Source: an uncultured Actinomycetes bacterium
Lineage (GTDB): Bacteria > Actinomycetota > Actinomycetes > Mycobacteriales > Nakamurellaceae
Direction of reading: 5' to 3'
NCBI GenBank assembly: GCA_937926105.1
Contig: CALANS010000088.1
Location: 1-64,000 of the forward strand
Length of the DNA stretch: 64,000 bases
Part shown: one piece after another, positions 1 through 7,520 of the stretch
Layout: the number at the start of each line of letters is the position of its first letter
Position numbering within the stretch: the first letter of the stretch is position 1
Position numbers and translations under genes: made by a program
The notes under the pieces: model-generated
What the model was told of the DNA's origin: nothing
What the model saw: the letters and a program-made list of their open reading frames with translations, nothing else
The model's database searches: none

Positions 1-12
1 TTTCTGGATGAG

Positions 13-1980
13 TCAACGACACGCGCCACGCGGGCATTTTCGATGAGTCAACGCGGCGATTAGGACGCGCACGGCCGGTCTTGCTAGGCTGGTGTGGTTG
101 CGATGCAGATCGCGGCGCGGGGCTGTGGCGCAGCTGGTAGCGCACCACACTGGCAGTGTGGGGGTCACGGGTTCGAGTCCCGTCAGCTCCACCCTAGGAG
201 GCTTACTAGAACAACCGGCGTCGGTTATGCCGGGTAGTAGGCCTTCGAGCAGCACAAGCGAAGGGCCACCTCCTGATTGGGAGGTGGCCCTTCGGCTGTT
301 CTCGGGGCTGGTGACGGTCTCGTCCGGCCCGGGGTCGGGCTTGTCAGCGCTGGCGGCTCGGTGAGCGTCGTGGACGGCCTGGAGGGTGGCGATCGGTTCA
401 GCGAGCTCGTGGCCGGTGATGGTGTCGTGGTCGACGTAGAGCTTGGTGAAGATGGCCTGGTTGAGCAGGCGGCGTTGTTCGTCGCTGCAGCGACCGTAGA
501 GGTCTTGTGGCTCGGCGAGGAGCGTCAGGCAGGCCTCGATGAGCCGGGCGGCATCGGACAGGTCGTCGTTGGTGGTCTTAAGCCGCTCTGTGAGGTGCTT
601 GCGTTCGGTCTGGATCTCGCGGAGCTTTTGCTTGATCTTCAGCACCGGCAGGGTGGCGTCGGCGGCAAGGTCGAGCAGGTTGGACTCTTTGGCGTCGAGG
701 CCGTGCAGCTGGGTGGTGAGCTGGCGCTTGAGGAGCCGTGCGCCGGCTTCCTGGTCGGCCAGGGCTTCGGTGATGTGGCGGCGGACGTCGTCGATGAACT
801 CCGGGCTGAACCGGACGGTGGCGTAGTGGTCCTCGACAGCGTCTTCGATGCGGATGACGTTCACGTGGGGCGTTGGGCAGGTGCCGTTCTGCTTGTTGCG
901 GCAGAAGAAGTAGGTGTAGGCGCTGCCTCGGGAGTTGACCGTGTGCTGCACGATCAGCTGCTGGGTGATGCCGGCCTCGGCGCAGCGTCCGCAGAACAGG
1001 GTGCCCTTGAGGTAGTGGTGGTGGGTGATCCGGCGTTCCTTGGCGTTGGAGCGGGATTCGAGGAGGTCCTGGACCCGGCCGAACAGGTCCTCGTCGATGA
1101 GGGCTTCGTGGCGTCCTTCGAACTCCTCGCCCTGATAGGTGACGACGCCGAGGTAGTAGCGGTCGCGGAGCATCTGGGAGAGCTTGTTGATCGAGACCTG
1201 CTTGGACGGGTGCCGCTTGGTCGCCCGGGTACGTAAGCCGCGGTCGTACAGCTCGTCGGACAGGTCGGCGAGGGTGTAGTCCCCGGTGGCGTAGAGCTCG
1301 AACGCGAGCTTGACCAGCTCGGCCCGCTCCGGGTCAATGGCGATGGTGCGGATCTCTCGGAAGTCCGAGCGGTCGAACACGTTGAGGTAGCCGAGCGGTG
1401 CCCTGCCGAGCGTGCCGCCGTTCTTGGCCTTCTGACCCATTTTGAAGGCGATATCCGCGCCGGACTCGCGGGACTGGTACTCGTTGAAGGTGGCCAGGAT
1501 GCCGTGCATGAGCTGCCCCACCGGCGTGTCGTCCACTGACTCGGTGGCCGAGATCAAAGTGGTGCCGCGTTTGCGAAGGTCAGCCATGACCACGGCGTCG
1601 TCGTAGCGGTTGCGGGCCATCCGAGAGAGCTTGTAGACGATGACGTAGTCCACGTCCTTGGCCTGCCGGACCCGGGCGAGCATCTGCTGGAACGCCACTC
1701 GCTTGGTCATCTCGGTGGCGGACTTGCCAGGCTCGACGTACTCATCGATCACGGTCAGCCCGAGCTGTTCGGCCTTGCGCAGGCAGGCGACCCGCTGGGC
1801 GGGGATGGAGTTGCCTTCCGGGTCGTAGTCGGTGTTGACCTGGCCGGTGCTAGACACCCGCAGGTAGATCACCGCCCGGGTCCCCGGCTCCGCTCCTGGT
1901 GAGGCTCGGACGGGCTCGGCAGCGAGCTCGGCCTCGACCTCGTCGAAGAAGTCGTCTGTGTAGGCGCTGGCGGCGGTCAT
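13..1980 (-). CDS. Large serine recombinase (integrase/resolvase family)
   Basis: Site-specific DNA recombinase, probably the integrase of the island. The N-terminal resolvase domain shows the catalytic serine in YLRVSSTGQ (about residue 43) and the conserved YKLSRMARNRYD segment. A recombinase domain, a zinc-ribbon with spaced cysteines (CGRC ... FCRNKQNGTC) and a coiled coil (about 400-480) follow, which is the normal order for large serine recombinases. An SD-like GGGAG lies 8 bases before the ATG. The frame runs on past the expected C-terminus through a 15-bp hairpin and antisense through the whole tRNA-Ala gene, giving the tail VELTGLEPVTPTLP. Such tails are common in actinobacterial recombinases beside tRNAs and probably have no catalytic role. 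Seen: domains and overlap. Inferred: that this enzyme inserted the island here. Confidence 0.9.
   Translation of the reverse strand: MTAASAYTDDFFDEVEAELAAEPVRASPGAEPGTRAVIYLRVSSTGQVNTDYDPEGNSIPAQRVACLRKAEQLGLTVIDEYVEPGKSATEMTKRVAFQQMLARVRQAKDVDYVIVYKLSRMARNRYDDAVVMADLRKRGTTLISATESVDDTPVGQLMHGILATFNEYQSRESGADIAFKMGQKAKNGGTLGRAPLGYLNVFDRSDFREIRTIAIDPERAELVKLAFELYATGDYTLADLSDELYDRGLRTRATKRHPSKQVSINKLSQMLRDRYYLGVVTYQGEEFEGRHEALIDEDLFGRVQDLLESRSNAKERRITHHHYLKGTLFCGRCAEAGITQQLIVQHTVNSRGSAYTYFFCRNKQNGTCPTPHVNVIRIEDAVEDHYATVRFSPEFIDDVRRHITEALADQEAGARLLKRQLTTQLHGLDAKESNLLDLAADATLPVLKIKQKLREIQTERKHLTERLKTTNDDLSDAARLIEACLTLLAEPQDLYGRCSDEQRRLLNQAIFTKLYVDHDTITGHELAEPIATLQAVHDAHRAASADKPDPGPDETVTSPENSRRATSQSGGGPSLVLLEGLLPGITDAGCSSKPPRVELTGLEPVTPTLPVWCATSCATAPRRDLHRNHTSLARPAVRVLIAALTHRKCPRGACR
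119..191 (+). tRNA. tRNA-Ala (anticodon GGC)
   Basis: Complete cloverleaf. The 7-bp acceptor stem is GGGGCTG with CAGCTCC (one G-U), followed by discriminator A at 191. The anticodon stem CCACA/TGTGG encloses loop CTGGCAG, so the anticodon GGC is at 152-154. The T-arm ACGGG TTCGAGT CCCGT is canonical. CCA is not encoded (ACCC follows). It is intact and lies at the very edge of the island, overlapped antisense by the serine recombinase frame, as expected for an insertion site. Confidence 0.95.
259..294. terminator. 15-bp hairpin downstream of tRNA-Ala
   Basis: Perfect inverted repeat 259-273 / 280-294 (arm CGAAGGGCCACCTCC, 6-base loop). There is no long T tract. It sits 68 bases after the tRNA and inside the antisense recombinase frame, so it may end the tRNA transcript, the recombinase mRNA, or both. 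Confidence 0.6.
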
Positions 1981-2223
1981 GCTCGGGCTCCCTGCTGTTG
2001 TGTGGCGGAGGATTTGGTTGGGTTGGTAGGCCTGGCGGTCCCGGCGGTGCGGTCATGGTTACTCGGCGGGCCGGTGAAAGCCAGCCCAAAAGCGGACCAA
2101 ATTCCGGCCTCGTATGAGATATTTGGGTACGACCTACTTACAGGGGTGGGGTAGCTGACTGACGTATTATTTGCTGATCTGCGCAATGACACTTGCATCC
2201 CTTTCATTTTGATTGTATTGTGA

Positions 2224-2373
2224 ATGTGTATGAACAATTCTTCGCCATCACAGAGGCATAAATCCGCGCCACAATCCGCTATCCGGTCATCTGAACGGAA
2301 CCCTGAATTACGTATCGCGGCCGCGATAATTTCGATGCGGTACGGCCACGTGCTGCAGGGGGCGTCGAAGTGA
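2224..2373 (+). CDS. Small ORF (49 aa) overlapping the doc start; candidate antitoxin
   Basis: Open frame of 49 codons starting MCMNNSSPSQRHKSAPQ and ending HVLQGASK. Its TGA overlaps the GTG start of the Doc-like gene as GTGA, the usual arrangement of coupled toxin-antitoxin genes. ATG at 2224 or 2230 could be the start. I do not recognise the sequence; it is shorter than Phd, and the base composition is lower in GC than its surroundings. The call rests on position only. It could be a truncated antitoxin or a chance frame. Confidence 0.35.
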   Translation: MCMNNSSPSQRHKSAPQSAIRSSERNPELRIAAAIISMRYGHVLQGASK

Positions 2374-2819
2374 TCAGGCCGCTGACGGTCGAGGACCTGG
2401 ACTACGTGATTGAACTGGTCAACGCTCGCGTGAGTGCGAGTGATCCATTGACCCTCACGGGCGAAGATCGCGAGCAGTTGGCGTTCTGCCTCGAGAACGC
2501 GTTCCGGAGCTACGCTGGATGGCAGTTGCCACAGCTCGAACGTACTGCGGCCTTGCTGTACTGGTCGATCGTCACGCATCGCCCACTGGCCGATGGCAAC
2601 AAGCGTGTCGCGGTGGTCGCCACCGCTCTGCTCTTGATCATCAACGGTCAGATGCCACTGTGGACGACTGAAGACCTGTACGCCACCGCGACGACTCCGG
2701 GCGGTCGGTACGACGGCCCGCATCAGATCAAGGAGGACCTCGCCCTCCTGATCTTCAGCAACATCCGACCCCTTACGGAACAAGATCTCCGCAGAGCTGC
2801 GGTTCTCGACGCTGCGTAG
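2370..2819 (+). CDS. doc: Doc-type Fic-fold toxin
   Basis: 149-aa Fic/Doc protein, the usual length for Doc (death on curing). The active motif is HRPLADGNKRVAV (about residues 70-82), matching the family pattern HxFx[AD]xGNKR: the histidine, the acidic residue and the GNKR phosphate-binding loop are present. Known Doc proteins phosphorylate and so inactivate elongation factor EF-Tu, and are neutralised by Phd. GTG start at 2370. It is the only forward gene between the two recombinases, so it could stabilise the element as an addiction module. No recognised Phd is present; the upstream 49-aa ORF is the only candidate partner. Confidence 0.85.
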   Translation: MIRPLTVEDLDYVIELVNARVSASDPLTLTGEDREQLAFCLENAFRSYAGWQLPQLERTAALLYWSIVTHRPLADGNKRVAVVATALLLIINGQMPLWTTEDLYATATTPGGRYDGPHQIKEDLALLIFSNIRPLTEQDLRRAAVLDAA

Positions 2820-2911
2820 GGCCTGTCCCCGGGCAGTCGAAGTGTTGCCGAGTCCAGTCGGGGACACAGGTCTTGGGGCATGTATGAGCCCGCACCTGGC
2901 GCCGTGGCCGG

Positions 2912-4360
2912 TCATTGTACGACTCCGGGATTGGACGCAAGGGCGGGCGATCTGACGGCAAAGTTGACGGCAATGCAGCCGATTTTCCATGCGGTTGCTC
3001 GTGTTCGTACGTACGCGTTTATAGAGGTCAGGCGGTCCTGTAAGGTGTCGGTTTTCGCTCTGAAGAGCCTCGTGTCACTGGTTCGAGTCCAGTAGGAGCC
3101 ACCAACGAAAACACCCATCCCATCGGGGGTGGGTGTTTTCGTTTCAGTAGATCTGTCGTTCGTCGTAGAGCTGCTTGGTGAGGTTTGACGGCAGGTTTGA
3201 CGGCAACGCACCTCTGTTGTGACAGGGGTCGCAAACAAGCGGCTTTCGACCCGCTGGAGCGCATTGCGTTTGCTCGCGAGGTCGACGTGCTCGTAGATGC
3301 CGGTGGTGCGGATGTCGCCGTGGCCGAGGATGGCTTGGATGTCGCGGGAGTGAATATCCAGGCTCTTTTGAGTGGTCGCGTTGCTGTGGCGCAGCCCGTG
3401 GATAGTGATCCGGCGGAGGTCGGTCTGGCTGCAGATCCGCTTGAACGATCGTTCGAGGTTGTGGGATTCGAGCGGTCGGCCGGTGCGTGTGGTGAAGACC
3501 AATTCATCTTCATTGCTGGTGCCTTGCCAGTTGTCACCCGCTGCTGCCCGCTGTCGAGCCTGGACATCATGTTGGTGTAGTAGAGCGGCGCGGACCTGGT
3601 CAAGAAGAGGCTCGTCGCGTTCACTGGTGTCAGTCTTCAGCTCAACCTGAAGCAGCTGGCCGTCGATGCGTTGGATCTGTTGACGGATCCGTAGGACTTG
3701 TTGGTCAAAGTCAACATCGCGCCACCGGATGCCGATGGCCTCGCCCCTTCGGAGTCCGTAGAGGGCGAGGAGCAAGAACACTGGGTAGAGGACGTCTGTG
3801 CTCGCAGTATCGAGGAACCGGGCCGTCTCGTCTGGCGTCCAATGCGCGGCCTCCTTCGCCTTGTAGCGCGGGAGCTCAACCAGGCGTGCGACGTTGCGAG
3901 TCAACATCTCCTGGCGCATGGCGTAGGTCAGCGCTGCGCTGAGTACCTTGCGCACCTGATGGACGGTTGCGATGGTCCTGCCGTCGGTGTGCAGTTCGTC
4001 GAGGAAGGCCTGCACGCTGCGCACTGTCAGGGCATTGAGGCGCTGGCGGCCGATGTAGGGCTTGATATGCAGGCGTACGACGAGTTCGTGCCTACGGCGA
4101 GTCAGTGGGCGACGCTTTTCGTGATCGAGCCAGAAGTCGAGGTATTCGTCCAGCCTCCACACCCGGTCGGGCTGCAGGATGCCCTCGCGAGCACCGTCAA
4201 TGAGCTGTGTCAGCCGCTCATGCGCTTCGCGTCGGGTCGCGGCGTAGACACGGAAGCGCTTGCGCATGCCGCCCTGCGTGGGTAGGAAGACGGCTCCCTC
4301 CCAGCGGCCGTCCTTCCTCTTGTAGATGGTGCCTTCTCCGTTGGTTCGGGTCTGCGGCAT
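2912..4360 (-). CDS. int: Tyrosine recombinase / phage-type integrase
   Basis: 482-aa integrase. The N-terminal arm-binding part (GEGTIYKRKDGRWEG) and the SAM-like core-binding domain (about 60-170) precede the catalytic domain, with Arg in LYGLRRGEAIG, HGLRHSNATT (H-x-x-R), GHGDIRTTGIYEHV (H and nucleophile Tyr). Start ATG 4360 has AAGGAGG 7 bases upstream. The gene follows xis in the same direction. The normal end should be near residue 400; the frame continues antisense through a hairpin and a tRNA 3' half, adding GGSYWTRTSDTRLFRAK and a further unrelated stretch. This is the signature of an integrase lying next to its tRNA attachment site. Confidence 0.95.
   Translation of the reverse strand: MPQTRTNGEGTIYKRKDGRWEGAVFLPTQGGMRKRFRVYAATRREAHERLTQLIDGAREGILQPDRVWRLDEYLDFWLDHEKRRPLTRRRHELVVRLHIKPYIGRQRLNALTVRSVQAFLDELHTDGRTIATVHQVRKVLSAALTYAMRQEMLTRNVARLVELPRYKAKEAAHWTPDETARFLDTASTDVLYPVFLLLALYGLRRGEAIGIRWRDVDFDQQVLRIRQQIQRIDGQLLQVELKTDTSERDEPLLDQVRAALLHQHDVQARQRAAAGDNWQGTSNEDELVFTTRTGRPLESHNLERSFKRICSQTDLRRITIHGLRHSNATTQKSLDIHSRDIQAILGHGDIRTTGIYEHVDLASKRNALQRVESRLFATPVTTEVRCRQTCRQTSPSSSTTNDRSTETKTPTPDGMGVFVGGSYWTRTSDTRLFRAKTDTLQDRLTSINAYVRTRATAWKIGCIAVNFAVRSPALASNPGVVQ
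3068..3104 (+). other. tRNA 3'-half fragment with CCA; probable attachment-site core
   Basis: The T-arm ACTGG TTCGAGT CCAGT (3077-3093), acceptor 3' strand AGGAGCC, discriminator A and encoded CCA (3102-3104) are all present, as is a loop reading CTGAAGA that would give anticodon GAA. Upstream sequence does not pair with the anticodon or acceptor strand and has no D-arm, so the 5' half is missing. It lies inside the 3' end of the tyrosine integrase gene, where attP/attL sites normally lie. The parent tRNA identity is uncertain. Confidence 0.7.
3106..3141 (+). terminator. Rho-independent terminator after the tRNA fragment
   Basis: 16-bp stem (3106-3121 / 3126-3141, one G-U) with a 4-base loop and a short T run, placed 1 base after the CCA end. 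This is the natural terminator of the tRNA whose 3' part was captured. Confidence 0.75.
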
Positions 4361-4416
4361 TGGTTCACCTCCTTTCCTTGAGAGTGTTCGTTTCGGTGGT
4401 TATTGGTCGGGCGTGC

Positions 4417-4635
4417 TTACGTGCGTCGGCTTTGGAGGAAAGCCTCGAAGTCCTGTGGGGTAATGAGTCGGCGGCTGCCGATCGTGATTGTCTTGAGCTG
4501 CCGCTGGTTGATGAGCTGGTAGATGCTCCAGCGGCTGATGCGCAGCCGATCGCGGGCCTCGTCGATGGTTATGAGCCGGGTCGTGTCGAGAGCGTCGATC
4601 GTGCTCGGCATGGTGCTGGTTGGGGTGTTTGTCAT
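4417..4635 (-). CDS. xis: Excisionase / AlpA-like winged-helix DNA-binding protein
   Basis: 72-aa MerR-like winged-helix protein. The stretch LITIDEARDRLRISRWSIYQ followed by GSRRLITPQDFEAFL is typical of excisionase-family proteins that bind att DNA and steer the integrase toward excision. ATG 4635 is preceded by AAAGGAGGAA. It lies just upstream of int in the same orientation, the standard xis-int order. The first 20 residues are Thr-rich and probably disordered. Confidence 0.85.
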   Translation of the reverse strand: MTNTPTSTMPSTIDALDTTRLITIDEARDRLRISRWSIYQLINQRQLKTITIGSRRLITPQDFEAFLQSRRT

Positions 4636-4672
4636 GGGTTCCTCCTTTCGATGCGCTTTGCGGCGCTGAGGT

Positions 4673-5344
4673 TTATGCGGCCGCGAGGAGGTAGTCCTCG
4701 GGGTTGATCGACCGTTCCGGGATGGCGTCGATGGTCTCGGTGAGGTCGAGTTCGGATAGGCGGTGCAGGATGCGGCGGACGCTGACGCCGAACCGTTTGG
4801 CGAGTTCGCGGTGGTCGTGGGTCTGGGCGTAGGCGGCGCGTAGTCGGTCCTCGGGGACGAGTACGCAGGCGGCGAAGTAGTCGGCGATGAGTTCGCGTTC
4901 GCCGTAGCAGACGAAGGCTCGCTCGTCATAGACGTGGTGCTGGACTGGGTGATCAAGGATGTGCTTGAGCTCGTGGAACGCGGTGAAGCGTCGATGCGTG
5001 AGGGGTTCGTCGGCCCGGATATGGACATGCCACCTGTCCCCGCTCCAGAACGAGGCTCCGGACAACGGGATGTCCTCGACGAGGTCGATCTGGATACGGG
5101 CAATCGAGGCGATGGCGTCGGTGTCGATATGGTCGCCTTCGATGTGGAGTAGCTCGCGCAGGGCGTGGGCTTGTCGTTCGGCGACGCGCAGCGATTCGAC
5201 GTGGCTGACGCGCCGATCGGGGACGAGTGCGCGGAGCGGTGCGAGGGCGGCACGTAGCTCGGCAACGGGCGGAGGAACAGGCTCGTCGTTAGGGCGCGGA
5301 GAGGTAGACCTCCGCAGTGGTGGTGATGTGCGTGGTGTGGTCAT
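4673..5344 (-). CDS. ImmA/IrrE-family metallopeptidase
   Basis: 223-aa protein with the zinc protease motif HELKHILDH (about residues 125-133) and the downstream acidic helix ERELIADYFAACVLVP that supplies the third ligand. This is the ImmA/IrrE (Peptidase_M78) signature. Family members cleave a cognate XRE repressor to switch on an integrative element. The partner here is clearly the XRE gene just upstream, in the same orientation. The N-terminal 60 residues are Pro/Arg-rich and unassigned. The C-terminal helix (HRELAKRFGVSVRRILHRL) looks HTH-like. Confidence 0.88.
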   Translation of the reverse strand: MTTPRTSPPLRRSTSPRPNDEPVPPPVAELRAALAPLRALVPDRRVSHVESLRVAERQAHALRELLHIEGDHIDTDAIASIARIQIDLVEDIPLSGASFWSGDRWHVHIRADEPLTHRRFTAFHELKHILDHPVQHHVYDERAFVCYGERELIADYFAACVLVPEDRLRAAYAQTHDHRELAKRFGVSVRRILHRLSELDLTETIDAIPERSINPEDYLLAAA

Positions 5345-5374
5345 GGGGTGTTCTTTCTGGTGCTCCAGGTTTGG

Positions 5375-5800
5375 CTAGACCAGGTCTTCGGCAGGGATGT
5401 CCTGCGCCCTGGTGACCGGGCGTTCGTCCTCGCCGGGCGCTGGCCCAGCGGGTTCGATGCCGTGGTTCGCGGTGATGCGGTCGAAGTAGGCGTCCAGCGC
5501 GCTGACGGCTTCCTCGGGAAGGTCCCCGTACTTGGCGCGGAGGTACGGGCCGAAGTTCGGCAGGTCGTACGGCATGACGTAGTCGGCCATGGCGAACAGG
5601 TCCGCGAGTGGAATGCCGAGTGCTTTCGCGATGCCGCGCAGTGAGTCTGGGCGGGGCGACTTGTAGAAGCCTCGCTCCAGACGGCTGATGTAGGCGGTGT
5701 TGACGCCGGCCTTTTCGGCCAGTTCTCGATTACCCATCCCACGCTCCGTGCGTAGTTTCTTGATGTATTCGCCTAATCGGCGTGCTTGTTCTTCCTTCAT
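5375..5800 (-). CDS. XRE-family repressor (ImmR-like)
   Basis: 141-aa DNA-binding protein with an N-terminal Cro/CI HTH: LGEYIKKLRTERGMGNRELA ... VNTAYISRLERG (about residues 8-55). The remaining 80 residues are acidic and Pro-rich, a plausible cleavage target for the neighbouring ImmA protease. I chose ATG 5800 (AAAGGGAG upstream) and not the longer frame, whose extra N-terminus covers the promoter. It begins the leftward regulatory operon XRE-immA-xis-int. Confidence 0.88.
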   Translation of the reverse strand: MKEEQARRLGEYIKKLRTERGMGNRELAEKAGVNTAYISRLERGFYKSPRPDSLRGIAKALGIPLADLFAMADYVMPYDLPNFGPYLRAKYGDLPEEAVSALDAYFDRITANHGIEPAGPAPGEDERPVTRAQDIPAEDLV

Positions 5801-5828
5801 AATTCGGTATTTCTCCCTTTCGCTCACT

Positions 5829-5865
5829 ATATTACCACAATTCTTGTCAAAAGTCAGTACTTTGA
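5829..5865 (-). promoter_or_regulatory. Promoter and operator of the XRE-immA operon
   Basis: Read on the minus strand: -35 CTGACT (5857-5852), a 17-base spacer and -10 TAATAT (5834-5829). An inverted repeat TCAAAAGT / ACTTTGA at 5847-5865 overlaps the -35, as expected for autorepression. TSS would fall near 5822, giving a short leader with the SD. Confidence 0.55.
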
Positions 5866-5935
5866 TGTATATTCCGCAACATTTGCTATTGCTGCACTTG
5901 TTATTCAAGAATGGGTATCGAGAGCGTCGCAGTGG

Positions 5936-7456
5936 CTATTTCTCGAACACGTGGAGCACCCCGTCCGCCTCTGTGATGTCCCACCGCTCGCGGGCAAGCC
6001 GCTCCACCGCGGAACGGTCGATCGTCACCAATCCGTCGATGCCCAGCCGTGTGGATAACTCGTCGACGGCGGTCTGCCAGTCGGTGATTTCGGTCAGCTC
6101 ATCGATGACGTGATCGATGGTCCGGTAGGTGCCGACGTAGGTCTCGTGGAAGGTGTCGACCAGGCCGGAGTCGGCCGCGTTGACATCGGGCAGCTGCAGG
6201 AAGGCGCGGAAGGCGGGCTCGTGGATCTCCTCCAGGGCCTCCAGGCGAGCGCCGAGGCGGATCAGGTCCCGCGCAGTTAGTGTCGCCGGTGCGTGCACGG
6301 GCCAGTCGCGGCCCCAGATCGGCACGGCGGTGGTGACCAGGACACGGTCGAGCTGTGGGTCGAGGTGTTCGTTCATGAAGCGCTGGCCGGAGCCTGTGTT
6401 CTCGCGCTGGACCAGAAACGTGCCAAACCAGTCGATCCAGCGCTTCACGTTGGCCGGGGTTGATGGTTCGGTGTAGAGGTCGAGGTACTCCTCACGCAGG
6501 GCCAGGTAGCCACCGACACCGGTATCGGCGAACCGGGCCAGAGCGCCATCGACGCCCGACTGTTCGGCCAGGGCACCGGCGATCGCCATCGCTGTGTCCT
6601 GGTCGATCTCGCGGTTCGCCTGCGAGGCTTCGGCGATGCCCGTCTCGATCCGCTCCGCTGGGCTGGGCGCTGAGGCTTCGCCTCGTCCGTCCACGGGTGA
6701 AGGTTCCGATGTCGCGCTGGTCCTGCTGGCGACAAAGGCGTCGAAGAAGCTGATCCACTCCCGTACTTCGTCGGGGGTGGTATCGGCGTGGGCGATCGCC
6801 CGGGTTTCGGCGGTGAGCCGGTGGGCGTCGATGGTGCTGTTGTCGGCGAAGGTCGACAGGGCCGAGGCCTGGTCCGGTAACTGGTCGGCCAAGTGCCGAG
6901 CGATGGCGTACGCGATCCAAGGGTGGATCGTGCCGCCGGTGTCCTTGGCGAGCGCGATGGCGCGGCGGATGGCGGCGTTCGCCGACTCGTTGTCCGACAA
7001 GTTGTAGATGCCCACGGCGATATCAGGGTCAGATGGTCGATGCGTGGTCGACACAGGTGCGGCTGACTCCGGCTGGTCGTCCTGGTGAAGCAGATAGGTG
7101 CCCAGGTAGTCGATCCACTGCTTGACCTCGGGCGGCGTGTCAGGCGCGGCATAGATCGGGATGGTCTCGGCGCTGATGGCGCCGGGGTCGGCTCGTCCGG
7201 TCACGGCGAACTGGTGCAGCGCCGAGCCGGGTTCGAGGCCGTCGGCGAGGATACGGGCGATGGCGCGGGCACCCCAGTCGGGGATCTCCCCGCCGCTTGC
7301 CTTGGCTTCAGTGAATGCGTCACCGATGAGATCAAGCATGTCTTGGCGCTGCGGAATAGCGCCTGTGAAGTCGACCTCGCCTGGCTGTAGGTACTCCCGC
7401 TCGGGGCCTGGCCGCTTTGGGTCCTGGCTGTCGGGGTGGTGTTCGTGGTTGGTCAT
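5936..7456 (-). CDS. ArdA-like anti-restriction protein with three N-terminal repeats
   Basis: 506 aa. The C-terminal 130 residues resemble ArdA: EIHEPAFRAFL, then FHETYVGTYRTIDHVIDELT, then GLVTIDRSAVERLARE and the terminal GVLHVFEK. ArdA is a DNA-mimic protein that blocks type I restriction enzymes. Before it lie three diverged repeats of about 90 residues (near 35-125, 137-240 and 258-350), each ending in a helix like VKQWIDYLGTYLL, VREWISFFDAFVA or VKRWIDWFGTFLV. I do not recognise the repeat. The protein is very acidic, which suits DNA mimicry. ATG 7456 is preceded by GGAGGACC. Confident in the repeats, moderate in the ArdA assignment. Confidence 0.65.
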   Translation of the reverse strand: MTNHEHHPDSQDPKRPGPEREYLQPGEVDFTGAIPQRQDMLDLIGDAFTEAKASGGEIPDWGARAIARILADGLEPGSALHQFAVTGRADPGAISAETIPIYAAPDTPPEVKQWIDYLGTYLLHQDDQPESAAPVSTTHRPSDPDIAVGIYNLSDNESANAAIRRAIALAKDTGGTIHPWIAYAIARHLADQLPDQASALSTFADNSTIDAHRLTAETRAIAHADTTPDEVREWISFFDAFVASRTSATSEPSPVDGRGEASAPSPAERIETGIAEASQANREIDQDTAMAIAGALAEQSGVDGALARFADTGVGGYLALREEYLDLYTEPSTPANVKRWIDWFGTFLVQRENTGSGQRFMNEHLDPQLDRVLVTTAVPIWGRDWPVHAPATLTARDLIRLGARLEALEEIHEPAFRAFLQLPDVNAADSGLVDTFHETYVGTYRTIDHVIDELTEITDWQTAVDELSTRLGIDGLVTIDRSAVERLARERWDITEADGVLHVFEK

Positions 7457-7520
7457 GGGGTGGGTCCTCCTTCCTGAGAGGTGGTTAGTGGGTCGTGGTC
7501 GATGACCGGCTGGGCAGCGG

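Noticed and set aside
277..1236. 319-aa plus-strand frame opposite the serine recombinase
   Set aside because: Val/Gly/Leu-rich antisense shadow of the recombinase; no start signal or domain.
1977..2990. 337-aa minus-strand frame over the Doc region
   Set aside because: It is the mirror of the Doc gene and spacer, with no family motif and no SD; the plus-strand Fic motif is clear.
3028..3104. Complete tRNA-Phe gene
   Set aside because: The T-arm, 3' acceptor strand and CCA are good, but no D-arm exists and neither the anticodon stem nor the acceptor stem can form upstream; kept only as a 3' fragment.
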